15,388 nucleotides of DNA, taken from Scatomorpha sp964535405. Its GTDB lineage: Bacteria > Bacillota > Clostridia > Oscillospirales > Oscillospiraceae. The stretch spans positions 1 to 15,388 of the forward strand of contig CAZHUG010000051.1 in assembly GCA_964535405.1 (NCBI GenBank), read 5' to 3'. Within the stretch, counting starts at the first letter, position 1, and the number at the start of each line of letters is the position of its first letter. Below, piece by piece: positions 15,265 through 15,388 of this stretch. The translations under genes were made by a program, and so were the position numbers. The notes beneath the pieces were generated by a model. That model was given only the letters and a program-made list of their open reading frames with translations, was not told where the DNA came from and did no database searches.

Positions 15265-15265
<1 letters not shown>
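15239..15265 (-). terminator. Intrinsic terminator of the tRNA-Thr transcript
   Basis: Stem GACGCCT with AGGCGTC (15244-15250 and 15254-15260), extended by five A-T pairs, loop TTC. Read on the minus strand it begins directly after the tRNA CCA and ends in a T-run (six Ts, then CTTTG). It may also work on the plus strand, where TTTTT follows. Confidence 0.85.
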
Positions 15266-15340
<75 letters not shown>

Positions 15341-15347
15341 GTATAAT

Positions 15348-15371
15348 TCCCCACGGGTTTTCCCGTGGGGA
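15348..15371. other. Perfect hairpin in the spacer upstream of tRNA-Thr
   Basis: CCCCACGGG (15349-15357) and CCCGTGGGG (15362-15370) form nine GC-rich pairs, plus one T-A pair, around a 4-base loop. It lies between tRNA-Thr and the probable preceding tRNA. No T-run follows on the minus strand, so it is more likely a processing or spacer structure than a terminator. Confidence 0.6.
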
Positions 15372-15372
15372 G

Positions 15373-15388
15373 TGGCGACCGAGAAGGG
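15373..15388 (-). tRNA. Probable 3' end of another tRNA, cut by window edge
   Basis: On the minus strand the last 16 bases read CCCTT, CTCGGTC, G, CCA: the size and order of a T-stem 3' strand, a 7-base acceptor strand, a discriminator and CCA. A G discriminator is usual for Asp, Asn, Ser and some others; the identity cannot be set without the anticodon, which is off-window. Confidence 0.5.

Overview
The window looks like a chromosomal piece of a GC-rich Clostridia-type Firmicute, possibly a gut Oscillospirales/Ruminococcaceae relative. The evidence is a PolC-type DNA polymerase III, AGGGAGG-type ribosome binding sites, TTGACA/TATAAT-like promoters, U-tailed hairpin terminators and CUT1 sugar transport with a YesM/YesN-type two-component pair. 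The species cannot be read from the window.

Layout. Positions 2-2986 (+) hold the 3' two thirds of polC, cut by the left edge. A 185-base gap with a strong hairpin and a promoter follows. Positions 3172-13044 (+) form one functional locus: an N,N'-diacetylchitobiose phosphorylase (GH94), a phosphohexomutase, a YesM-type sensor histidine kinase, a sugar-binding lipoprotein, an intrinsic terminator, two CUT1 permeases, and a YesN-type AraC response regulator with its own promoter. A perfect bidirectional terminator at about 13050-13090 ends it. Converging on it, 13096-15024 (-) encodes a 642-residue membrane protein that is almost entirely heptad repeat. The right edge carries tRNA-Thr(GGT) on the minus strand with its terminator, and what looks like the 3' end of another tRNA.

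How the genes work together (inference from families and order). The sensor kinase detects an extracellular cue and signals to the response regulator. The binding protein and two permeases import a sugar, probably chitobiose or a related disaccharide. The ATPase subunit is not here and may be a shared MsmK-type protein encoded elsewhere. The phosphorylase splits chitobiose with phosphate into GlcNAc-1-phosphate and GlcNAc, and the adjacent mutase most likely makes GlcNAc-6-phosphate. No chitinase, NagA, NagB or GlcNAc kinase is in the window.

The least explained object is the minus-strand coiled-coil protein. It has an unbroken Tyr/Leu heptad ladder, a helix-breaking segment at its exact middle and membrane anchors at both ends, which suggests a long antiparallel hairpin standing off the membrane. 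I recognise no named family for it.
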